From contig JANTQA010000048.1 of assembly GCA_027625915.1 (NCBI GenBank), positions 2,046,001-2,110,000 on the forward strand: a DNA stretch of 64,000 nt. The letters run 5' to 3'. Under the pieces are notes generated by a model, which searched no databases, was not told the origin of the DNA, and saw only the letters and a list, made by a program, of their open reading frames with translations. The DNA is from Anaeramoeba flamelloides (Eukaryota; Metamonada; Anaeramoebidae). Below are positions 51,501 through 62,192 of the stretch, piece by piece (positions within the stretch are counted from its first letter, which is position 1; every line of letters starts with the position of its first letter). Made by a program: the position numbers and the translations under genes.

Positions 51501-54500
51501 CTAATAACAAAATTTCAAAAAAAAAAAAAATTCTTGATTTTGAAGATTATTTTATTATCTTTTAATAATATTTACAAGTTATTTTATATTTTTTTTTTAA
51601 AATTTAAGTGTTGATTACTTTTTCTAATCAAAAAAAAAAAAGTTTTTATTTGTTTCATTCCAATGTATATATAAAATCATATTAAAATTATTTTTTTTTT
51701 TGTTTTTTCAAGTATTTTATATTACTTGAAATTAAATGTTTTGGAAAGTTATTAAGATTAAACTTTTAATTTTGATCTAAAGAAATGAATTCCATTTTTT
51801 TCTTGATTAAATATTTATTAAAATTTAGTCAAAAAAAATGAAAATTTTTGAGTATTTTATTTTTTTTATTTAATTGTTTTTATCATAAAATTAACAAAGT
51901 TATTTTATAGTTATTATTTATAAGTCAGTGTAATGTTTTTTGAATTACTATTAAAATAATAAAAGTTTCTAATTTAAAAAAATTAAAAAAAAAAACTATT
52001 ATTATTTAAAAAAATTTAAAAAAATGAATAATAATTATTTTTTTTTCCAAAATCAAAAAAAAAAATACAATAACATAATTACTTTATATTTGAAGTTTTA
52101 ATGACTTTTTATTATAATTCAAATCTGGATTAAAGACAAATAACAAAATAAATATACTAACACATCTAAATCCAATTTAAAATCTTTTAATTTAAACTTG
52201 ATGGGATTTAGATCAATCTGGGGTACTAAGGGGTATAGATGGTTTTTATCAAGTTTAATTGTAATTTTTTACATCCAAATAATTTGGTATTTGTCTTCGT
52301 GTTAATAAAGTTAATGATCAAAACTTCATAATTAAGTATCAAAAAATACGCATTTTCTAAACAAAAATTTTTATCAAAAATTAACAAACAAATAATAAAA
52401 TAAAAACCTTTTACTATTTAACATCATATCTTTTGTTAATATATTATCTTTATATTATTAATTTTCAATATTATTTGAACTAGCCAGAGATCATTATATG
52501 GAAAATAACCCACTTATTTCAATTTTACAGCTTTCAATAAAGAATACAGAGAAAATCTGGGATTTTGATATTAATAATTGTGTTGTTCCAATTCCAAATT
52601 CAAATACAGACCAAATTATGCTAGTCGACAAATTCCATCCAATGTAATAAATAATTAATTCCTTTTTTTAAAAAATATTCCTTTGCATATTTTATATGAA
52701 AAAAAAAATCATTTTTTATACTTTATTTTGATCACATATGTATTCTTTTGTTTTCTTTTGAAAAAATGATGAAAAAAAAATGTTGAATTTAAAATGAACT
52801 TTTACTTAAGAATTCAATAAAAAAAATCCATTGATGCTGAATGGGATTATAAATCTTTAAACTCACGATTGTTGAAAACAAAGTATTTACATGTTGATAC
52901 TTAAATGATATTATCTAAAAATTTCCATGCATTTATTAATAACAAAATTTATACTCTTTATATAAAAAATAGGGGGTATTGGCTTTAATTTTTTTATGTT
53001 TAATTTTATTTTAAAGAAGGATAAAATATCATTTATTTTGATTATACACAAATATGCGTCTACCTATATCTATATAAGAAAGGAAATAAAACTTGAGTAA
53101 TTTTTGTCTGATCATATACATGAATTTCCTTCATACTCAACGAGTTTATAGCCACCAAAAATTATATTGTGTAAATGCACTTCTTTCAATTGAAAAAATT
53201 ACTTGAAATAATAGCAATTAACAAAAAAAAAAAGGTTTCAATTAAAATTTTTCAAAAACAAAAAAAAGTTTCGTTAGGATATTAAAATTACAAAAAATAA
53301 TCAAATCAACTTTAATTGCAAAAATTCAAATTTTGAAATAAAAAAAATCCTACTTTTTTCTGGGATCAAATACTTAAATTTATTCAAATTAATACAAATC
53401 GTTTTCTTTCACTTAAAAAGCAATTCAATCGAATTTACTCCAATTTTTGTGATTGTTTTGTAACCCTCTATATTTGACAAAGTAATGGTTTTGTCATATT
53501 GTTTAGATAAAAATAACTCATTTGAGAAATGAAAAAAAAAAAAAAAAAAATCAAAGAGAATACAAAAAGTGATCAATGCTCAGTGCATAGAAACTTACAT
53601 GTCAAGAACTCAAAATTCAAAGTAAAATTAAATTAAACTCAAAATAGACTTGCACTAATTTTATATTTTTTTTTTTTTCTCAAAATGTACTTATTTTTCA
53701 TTGTTTTTTTTTTAGAAACAGTTCCTGCCTCATATCTTTGGTTTGTTTTTACTTGAAATTTGGTACTCATATAAAAATAACAGTGTTTTTTTTTTTTTTG
53801 TGATTTCAAAAAGAAGAGTTTGATTGTAACAAAAAAAACCTGAAAGGTAAAAAAAGGATTGTTTACCTATTTTTGAAATGGGATTTATATTGTAATTCAA
53901 AATATTTTGTAATTTAACACATGTTAAATATTAATTGTTTATTCTTATTTTATAAAAATATAAAAATTTCTTTTAAAAATATAAAGCAACGAGGGAATAA
54001 TTGATGATAAAGAAATTAATATTTGGGATGAACCAGAAGATTGTGAAGACAATTTTATTACATCTCAAAACATCGAATCACAAATTACCATCAAATCAGC
54101 TACATTAAATAAATTGATTGAAAAAATTACATCGCAAAACAGTGTTAGGTCAAGGTTGATCAAAGTGTTTTTAATGACTTATCAATCGTTTACCACAAGT
54201 GGTAAATTGTTATCAAAATTATTTCAAAGATATGAAGTTCCAAAGACCATTATATCAAAATTTAAATCAGTGGAGGAATTTAATAAATATAAATCAATCA
54301 TCCAAACAAGAACCATTAGTGTATTAAAAATATGGCTAGAAAGGCATTTTAGCGATTTCAATCATGCACTGATCGAAGAAATTATCATTTGGATTGCAAA
54401 GCAATCACAAAACAATCAAAAAAACATTTTTTTATTAACCCAAATAACCAATGCCATTGAGAAACAAAAAAAGCAAGAAAAGAATATTTTGCAAAATGTT

Positions 54501-55304
54501 ATTAATGTGCAATCAATGGACACACCGGAGCCAAAGATCCCAAAAAACATTTTTAGTAAACAATTGACTCTTTTTGATATAGATCCAGAAGAGATCGCAA
54601 GGCAAATGTCTATACTTGATTTCAAAGATTTTTCAAAAATTAAACCCGTGGAATTATTAAATTGCGCTTGGTCAAAAGCAAAACTCAAAAGTAGATCAAA
54701 AAATGTGTTAAAGATAATTGATAGATTTAATCAAATTTCCAATTCAATTAGTTATTTAATTTTAAAAAAAGGTAAAATTAAACAGCGTGTTAAAGTTTTA
54801 AAAATGGTAATCAATGTGGCAGAGCACTTGTACAACTTGAATAACTTTAATTCATTGAATTCTGTAATGGCTGCGTTGGCATCTTCTGCTATATATAGAC
54901 TCAAATTCACCTTTAAGGAATTGCCAAATAAGCAATTGGAAACATTTAAGAAATTAAAACAGGTTGTAAAGGGGGATAATAATTTTAAAAATTATCGACA
55001 GCTTTTAAATCAAATTCAGCCACCTTGTATACCCTTTATGGGTGTTTTTTTGTCGGATTTGACATTCATAGAGGATGGAAATCCTGATTATTTTAAAAGG
55101 AGGTTAATCAATGTCTTGAAATGTAACTTAATTTATGGAACCATTGAACAAATACAGCGGTATCAAATAAAAGCTTATAATTTACATCCAGTGTATCAAT
55201 TTTTAGAATTATTACAGAATTTACCTACCCTTGACTCGGAACAATTATATAGTCTGTCTTTGGAAATTGAACCGAAAAATGCTAGTCAAAATGAAATCAA
55301 ATGA
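46556..55304 (+). CDS. LisH-domain Ras guanine-nucleotide exchange factor (RasGEF)
   Basis: Exons: 46556-47711, 52484-52643, 53987-55304. Introns of 4,772 nt (phase 1) and 1,343 nt (phase 2) join to give exactly 877 residues. RasGEFs load GTP onto Ras-family GTPases at membranes. Residues 1-350 are a very basic K/N/T/Q-rich low-complexity tail. A LisH motif, DDLTQLILIYLKKKGFQKTF, sits near 363-390 and usually mediates dimerisation. A linker exon (WDFDINNCVVPIPN) follows. The RasGEF_N domain covers about 470-600 (SATLNKLIEKIT, FLMTYQSFTT). The CDC25-type catalytic domain covers about 625-870 (EIARQMSILDF, LNSVMAALASSAIYRL, PPCIPFMGVFLSDLTFIEDG). Catalytic landmarks are intact. LisH plus RasGEF in one protein is known in Dictyostelium RasGEFs. 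The LisH exon and catalytic exon are 6.3 kb apart but agree in phase, strand and domain order. Confidence 0.87.
47973..48581. repeat. Cluster of TA and CA/TA microsatellites
   Basis: Three dinucleotide arrays lie within 600 bases of the RasGEF gene's first intron: TA at about 47973-47999, TA at about 48307-48331, and CA followed by a long TA array at about 48524-48581. A further alternating TAC/ATG stretch follows to about 48640. They are expected to vary in length between strains. Confidence 0.95.
49370..49445 (-). repeat. Strand-asymmetric A/C-rich tract
   Basis: A run of degenerate ACCCAATACC, CACAACACC, ATACCAAACC and TAACACAACCC units. Read on the minus strand it is G/T-rich (GGGTTTGGTATGGGTTG). 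It resembles degenerate telomere-type or satellite sequence but has no fixed unit. It sits inside the RasGEF gene's first intron. Confidence 0.5.
50040..50205. mobile_element. Foldback element family H (RasGEF gene intron)
   Basis: Left arm GAAATATCGCTAATATTTTC, CCCATAATGAATTTTGAAAG and ACA; right arm, reversed, GAAATATCTTATATTTTCCC, CATAATGAATCTTTCAAGAC. The loop holds a GC-richer CACGAGGGCTTTAGCACGAG with its own short symmetry. The minus-strand frame 49915-50139 runs through the arm and is not a gene. Confidence 0.75.
53095..53790 (+). repeat. Interspersed repeat family F, copy 2 (RasGEF gene second intron)
   Basis: Matches 18538-19230 across about 700 bases (CATACTCAA, TGCACTTCTTT, CGTTTTCTTTCACTTAAAAA, TTTGACAAAGTAATGG, AAAAATAACTCATTTGA, TTGGTACTCATA). 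It makes up about half of this 1,343-nt intron, so its insertion probably explains the intron's length. Confidence 0.7.
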
Positions 55305-55769
55305 TTTAATGATTTACTGGGTAATGTAATTTGTTTATTACCAGAAACAGAGAAATATTTACTCGGTATTTTTATCATATCGTTCGTTTTGCTCCAAAAC
55401 CTCTATTTTATTGTTTTTATATTTTTTTGATCTTTGTTTGATTACGTTCATAAATAGGAGAAAAAAAAAAAAAAAAAACTTAATATGATGAAAATACTAT
55501 TAATCACGGATGGGGGGGGTTACTTGTATTATAATAAAATGCAGTTGATATCTTAAACACAAATGAATGTATGTATTCACTCATGTATGCCTCAGTATAA
55601 TTCTATGTTTGATATTTTCGAGTGGTAAAAATATATAGAAATGAAAGTTATTTTCAAACATTTTACAACAAACAAAGGTTGTTTATCTTTATTTATTTGT
55701 GTGGGTGCCATTATTAAGACTCGTTTTCTTTATTAGTTACACTTTGTTGTGGGTTGGGTATTCCCAAAG

Positions 55770-56462
55770 AATGTAAATTTTGTTTCTGTCAAAGGGGTAT
55801 CCAAAAAAAACATTATTTTCAAATATCAATTATTTTTTATAATTGGCCTTTGAAGAAAAAATAAGAAATAAGAAGAATAATATTATCAAAGAATCATTGA
55901 TATCCGTCTGAAATAAAACTAATAAATCAATATATTTTCTTAAAAATTGAAAAAGTCAAATACTTATACAACTATTGAGAAAAACAACGATGTTCGTTTT
56001 GAACTTGTACTGGTAATTGGGTAATAAATGGGAAACAGTTTTGACTTCCTTTTTTCAAACTTTTCTTTTAGAAATCAAGTACCGAAACGAAGTAGGTTGG
56101 TATTTGTTGTATCTATTTGAAAAAGAAAATAAAAATGAAGTGAAAATTTTTCACATTTATTATTCAAATATCAGCATCAAAGATTGAATAAAATTCAAAT
56201 AGAAATCAATATGATTTCTCAGCAATCATTTTCACAGCTTCCATAACAATAGAATAACACGTTTTTAACAAGTGGCTATTGATCTTGAAATAAAAAAATT
56301 TTTTGCAACCAAATTACTTTTCAAAAAAAAATCGAACAAAAAATGTGAAAAAATGTGAAAAAATGAAAATTTCCAAAATAAAATTTTTCTTCTAATTTCC
56401 ATGCAAACACTTTAAATATGTACATTTCACTCATTATAACTAACCCTTTGACTGGAAAATGG
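55770..56462 (+). repeat. Interspersed repeat family D, copy 2
   Basis: The longest family-D member. It matches copy 1 (17843-18415) at both ends and copy 3 (43616-44100, reversed) through its middle, including the TTGGTATTTGTTG to CACATTTATTATTCAAATAT segment absent from copy 1. No terminal inverted repeats were recognised. Confidence 0.8.
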
Positions 56463-58962
56463 TTTAGATATTTTATAAATAAGAATATTTTTCGGCCTTT
56501 TCTTTTCTTGTATTTGTTTTGTCTTACTTTTCATTATTTTTTTTGTTTAGCTCACAATTCTTGCTTTCGAGAAATTCGGTATATGGTATCGACTTGTAAA
56601 CTTTGGAACATTTTGTGCAACACACATACAGGATATACAGAAATCCTAATTTGTTTTTGATTCAATTTGGTTCAGTTTTTTTTCGTTTGATTTTTTAAGA
56701 TCTAATAAGATAAAGGTTTTTGCATCAGAACAAAATTCTTTGATTCAATCTCGATAACAAAAAAAATAAATAAGATCGAGTTTTTTTCAATTGTTATGAT
56801 AATTTTTAATACCCCATATCACTACCAAACACCGAATAAAAACAAAAATAAAAAATAAACAACCAAACTTGACAAATAACTTTAAAAAGAAATTTTGAAA
56901 CATTATCAAAAAGAAATTTTATATTAATTAGGAAAATACTAAATTTTCAAAAATGATCAATTTTAAAAATTAATCAAATTCTCTATTATTCAAAAATTGT
57001 CTATTATATTGAAATTTATTGATCATTGGTATTTTAAAACTCCTTTTCATTAAGGGTGGTTGGTACGCTAGGTGCTTTGAACCGTATTTTAGTGGTTTTG
57101 GCTAGGTTTGTATTTTTAAAAAAAAAATAATTAAGACAAAACCCAATTTTGTAAAACTTTTTTTAAGAGGTGAATTTTTTTTCAATTGATCTTGATGGTT
57201 AAATTTTAGTTTTGGGCAATTTTAACAGCCTAGTTTGTATTGATTGTTTCAACAACTCTCGATATTTTCAAGAAATTGGATATTACTTTTCGACAAATAA
57301 ACTTTTTTTAGTATTTACTTCCAAACCCATTAAAGACTCTTAAAAATTTCCATATCAATAAAGATATCCAATTTGCTTTTCAACAATACTAAAAAAAATA
57401 AGATGACAAATTTTTAATTTCTGTGCATTTTTGAAAAGTTATTCTCCACTGTTTTTATATCCCTTGGTGCAATGGCGTGAAGGTATTTATAAGAAAATTT
57501 AGTTATTTCCAGGGCGCAGTACATGTTTTTTTGGTAATGAATAAATTATTTTTATATGAAATGGGTTTGTTTTTACGGTTTTTATTTAATTTTTCTACTC
57601 TAAAAACTCAGTAAAGATTTACTTACAAATACACCTAAAAAAATATTTTATCAAGTTTTTTTTGTTTAAGTCGGAAATTGGTAAATTTTCAGGGGTTACT
57701 TAATGAAATTGTCTAAATTTTAAAAGAAACAAATACTACTACCAATTATTATTTTGTAATTGGGGGGGGGGGTCTGGATGGTATCTGTAATAGAACCAAA
57801 AAGAAAATCAACAAAAAAAAAAACAAATAGTAATTTGAAAAAATATTTAAATGAGTAAATAAAAGAATTAATAACCTTAACCGATATAGAAAGTATTGTT
57901 TGTTGGAAATATGTTAGGAATTTTTATATGGGTTTAAAAAAAAAATAATTAAGAGACCAATTAGACTTTTGTAACTTGTTTGAAGGAGAAAAAATAATTT
58001 CCACTTAACTTTTTGAGTTAAAATTGGACTTTGAACAAATTTTTCAAAAAATTTACTATTGATAATTTCAAGATTTTGAATTTTCTGCAATTTAAGTAAT
58101 AAAATACAACCAATCACATAATAATATTTTTACTTTTTCTTCTCATAATTATAAATAAGCCATAAAAAAACTTTCATATCAATAATAATAATCATAAAAA
58201 TCTTCAAGAATATGAAAAAATTCATTTTTATCAATATTGAAATTTAATAATATACCCATTTCAATTAGTAGAAAGAGATTATTTTTTTTTTTTTTTTAAA
58301 TATTTTGGAACTTTTCCAGTTTTTTCTATCTTTTCATCTTAAAATCAAATCTGAGAAATGGAAATGTGCCATATTTAAGCACCAACCTTTAATATTTGGT
58401 ATTTAAAAAAAAAAAAAAAAAAAATACATTCTAATATTGTGTAATTTAAGGGAATTAATTTCGTAAATTTCTTAAAATAAAAATGATTATTTATATTTTT
58501 TTTTCAAATATTCACAGAATAAATAACGAACTATAATATTATTTAAAATTGTTTATTTGATAATATCTATTTTTTTTTTTTTCATTTATTATGATTAAAT
58601 TTTATTTATTTGTTTGAAAATCTTTAAAAAATAGATAATCGTAAAATTTTGAAAAATAATAAAAAAAAATTGAAATTTTTAATCTTTGGGTTATTATTTT
58701 AATGGAATAATTAAGATTGTGTTTTAATTAGATTTATGGTGTAAATAAATTAGCAAGTATTTCTTAAGATTCTAAGTTGAATTTTCCAGGTTTTTAACAA
58801 AGTATTTTGGGGAAATTTTTAATTCGATTGTTTGGTTCTTTTTCTCTGATTTTTTCATTCAATCCCGAGAAAAAATAGATTTGGTCTATTCTTTTAATCA
58901 AAAAATAATATTTTTTTCAAGTTTAAAATAATTATTGTAATTTTTTTGAAATTAACCCTTGT

Positions 58963-59379
58963 GGAAAAAAAGTGAAACAAGGTTTTTAATTGGGAACCTT
59001 AATAGATCAACTGAAAATTCAAAGTAAGATCAATGAAAAAAAGAATAAATAAATAAATAAAGACAAAATGAAGTATTCGCCACAATAACATTTTTTTAAT
59101 ACTATCTTTTGGTATGGGTTTTTTCTTTGATTGATCAATTATTAAAAATTTGTTCAAAAAATTGACTATTTTGGAGATCTCCAAAACCACACCAACAATT
59201 TCAATAAATCAGTAGATTTAAATTGTATTTGTTGGTTTGATTGAAAATTATATAATGAGTTATTATTAAAAGTTAATTGGTTTTTTCTTTTTATTAATTT
59301 TACTTTTCATTTTCAGATTTTATTAATGCTCCCAATTCAAAACCATGTTTGGCTTTTTTTCCAGTTTCACTTTTTTTCC
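58963..59379. mobile_element. Foldback element family A, copy 2 (most intact, about 417 bp)
   Basis: Left end GGAAAAAAAGTGAAACAAGG, TTTTTAATTGGGAACCTTAA, then CTGAAAATTCAAAGTAAGAT. Right end, reversed, GGAAAAAAAGTGAAACTGG, TTTTGAATTGGGAGCATTAA, then CTGAAAATGAAAAGTAAA. Inverted arms exceed 90 bases. The interior AATAAATAAATAAATAAAGA to GTATTCGCCACAA matches copy 1. No frame could encode a transposase. Confidence 0.85.
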
Positions 59380-60184
59380 AAAACAGTAAGTAGATTTTTT
59401 AGTACTGGGTTAATTTGAAAACTTTGTCGTTTTATTTTAAAAGTGTATTTTTATCAATTTTCGAGTCAGGTAATAAGATTTTTTACTTTTTTATAGAAAA
59501 TATTTTTTTAACCTAAATCTATTTAACGACGACGTTTGCAATTGAAATTTTAAGTATCAGTGTATTTTGAAGAGGGTTTGTTGGTTTGTAAATCTCACAA
59601 ATTTTTATTCAGTGAGATCTGAGAAGGAAAAAATGTCAAATTTTTCCTAAAACGGTCTGAATTTTTTAGACTCGTATCTCAAAATAACAAAGAAGGTTGC
59701 GAAAAATCGACTTTTTGAAAAAATGACCTTCTATGTCATTTTTTAAAACCCTTACACATTGTTGACCATTTAAATAGTTTATTTTTCTGATTCTGAGATA
59801 AGCTGAGAAGGTTTTAAAAAATGCGATAGAGCGTCAAGAAGGAGAAAAGTGAAAAATTTTTGATGAAAAAGTCTGTTGTTTTACAAGAAAGACATTTTTT
59901 GAATAGTGTGTACGATAAAGTGTTTGGAGTTGGATTAAATCCACGAAAATCCTCATTTCCCAAAATTGAATGATCATTTTTTCTCAACTGACACAATATT
60001 TTTTTTTTAAATTAAAAAAAACTGACTAATTTTTGCAATTTTATTTCCAAAAGATCCTAACATTAAAAATTCTTCAAAACCTTTCCCACACAACCACAAC
60101 CAAATTTCTCTTGATTCAACCAATTGGTTTTGAGAGAAACAATCCAAACAAAAAAAATTTTATCAAAAAACATTAAAAAAATGT

Positions 60185-60265
60185 GAAGTACGTTTGGCAT
60201 GGATCGTGTTGTTTCACAAACAACCAGAAGAGACACTCCCCTTAGTAATGGCTGTGAGATTTAAT
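60185..60265. other. GC-richer island of unknown nature
   Basis: Around GTTTGGCATGGATCGTGTTG and AGAAGAGACACTCCCCTTAG the composition rises well above the surrounding AT level over about 80 bases. In AT-rich genomes such islands often mark structured RNA genes or exons. I could not fold it into a tRNA, and the ATG frame stops after 21 codons. Confidence 0.3.
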
Positions 60266-62192
60266 TCAAGGAAAAACAAAAAGAACGAAAGCCAAAGAAA
60301 CAAAAAGTAAAATAATACATAATCACACCACTTTGTTAATTAATACAGCTTGTTCCAGCACTACCGTGAAAATTTATAAGACCTTGAAATTGATTTTCTA
60401 TTCTGAAATTTTATTTTGTACAACAACCCGTAAAAGGGTTTTTAAAGCTCATCATAAACTATAAAATTTATACTAGAATATTAAAAACAAGTTATCCATT
60501 TTTTGCTTTGGGAAATTGACAAACAAATTCTAAAAAATACTATACATTAACGTGGATCTTCAATTTCTAAAATTGTTAAAATCTCAGCTTTTTACAATTG
60601 AAAAACAAAGATCGAAAAATACACTTTCAAGAAACCATGGTTTCTGTGATTTCAATTCTTGAGAGAAAATTTAATTTTTGTTTTGGTTTTTACAAAAAAA
60701 ATAACTCTTGGAAGTAAGAGAAGTTGAAATTTTGATCTTAAGATCGAAATTGAATTTTCTATTTCTATATGAGAGAAATTGAATTATCTTAGACAACAAA
60801 TTTAGTTGTCTTATAATTGTTTTCTGGAGAGTTGGAACGGGTTAGTTGTTTGTGGAGACAATTTAACAATTCAAAGTAAATAAATGATCAAAAATCTTTG
60901 ACAATACTATCATTTAGATTTAAAGCTGTTTATTCAGAAGTATTTTTTTGTGTAAGAAACTCGTGGTTATTTTTCTTTTTCATTTTCACGTTCCTTAACA
61001 AGGTGTTCGAGTTCACATATCTCAAAATTTCTTTTTCATTTTTCATCTAAAAAATTACACATAATGATTTTTTGATCTAAATTGGAGAATATTTTCAAGA
61101 TCATTCAATCATAATATAAATGAGATTGGAACATATTGGGTTGAGAAAAATTGTTGAATTGCAAATGTAGTCCTTAAATGTGTTATTGAATTTTAACCTT
61201 TTCCAAAAATGGGAAAAATGGATCAAACTTTTAAAAACCATACTACTTTTCTGAAAAATAGCTTTAATTGTACCTTTGATCTCTGAAGTAATCAGATTTT
61301 TACTTTATTTTTCAAATTACAGATGTGGTAATTTTTTTTTGATTTTATATTAGATCTACTTGGAAGATTAGTTTTAGTTGACAATTCACTAACTTCATTG
61401 AATATATTGTTCGTAAGAGATGTAATATTCAGATCTGGTAAAATTTTGATTTTCTATATTTTATCAAAGAACATGTTTATTTCTTGCAATTTTATCTTTC
61501 TAACGTAAGGAAAAGAACATTAAACACCAATCCAAATCATATAATGTATGATCGAAATTTAAAAAGGTGTTCCTTATCTCTCTATTCTTTAGAATTGATT
61601 AATTATTTTGTATTGTCTTTCCAATTTTTTTAAAAAGCAAGTATTTGTCACTCAAAATAAATTAATTCCCAAAACAATTTTTGAAAAAGTCACCAATTTC
61701 TGAGTTTTGCTTTTTTTCTTTTTTTTAATTGGTTTTTGTTTTTAATAAACAAAAAGACAAAAAATTAAGTTATCTTTTTTTTACTTTTTAAAAAAAAAGA
61801 AGAAAAAAAAGTATTTTTTCCAAAAAAGTTTTGTTTTCTCAATAACGTGTTGAAAGATTTCACAATTTGAACCAACATGTTTACAAGAATCTTTTAAAAA
61901 CCTAAGAGTTGTTTCTGGAATTAATCTTTTCAAAAATTTTATTAAGAGTGATCTTTCTTTTGGAAAAGTTTAAACAAGAAAATTGAAAAATAAAACTCTC
62001 AAAGAAACCCAAATCCGTCCATCATTCTTGAACTGAATATTTTTCAAACAATATTAAAAATGTAATGAATTTCCTTATGAAAGCATGTTTCATAAATCTC
62101 TTCTTGTTATAGCAGTCTTTGAAATTCTAATCGTGATCGTTTGTTTTCCGATTTGTTTTTTCATTTTTTTATTATTTTATAACTTTTCAAAA

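Larger units (their letters stand above)
55305..62192. other. Long intergenic region between RasGEF and EF-hand genes
   Basis: At 6.9 kb this is the longest gene-free stretch. It contains family-D copy 2, family-A copy 2, a run of ten G near 57763, and a GC-richer island at about 60185-60265. Short open frames (56418-56660, 57914-58117, 59814-59996) show no family features. Part of it may be the first intron of the EF-hand gene if that gene has upstream non-coding exons. Confidence 0.6.

Noticed and set aside
57467-57525. tRNA-like TGGTGCAATGG pattern
   Set aside because: There is no matching box B at tRNA spacing and no cloverleaf stems could be paired.
59814-59996. 60-codon minus-strand frame
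   Set aside because: No family features, no splice partner and stop-dense neighbourhood.
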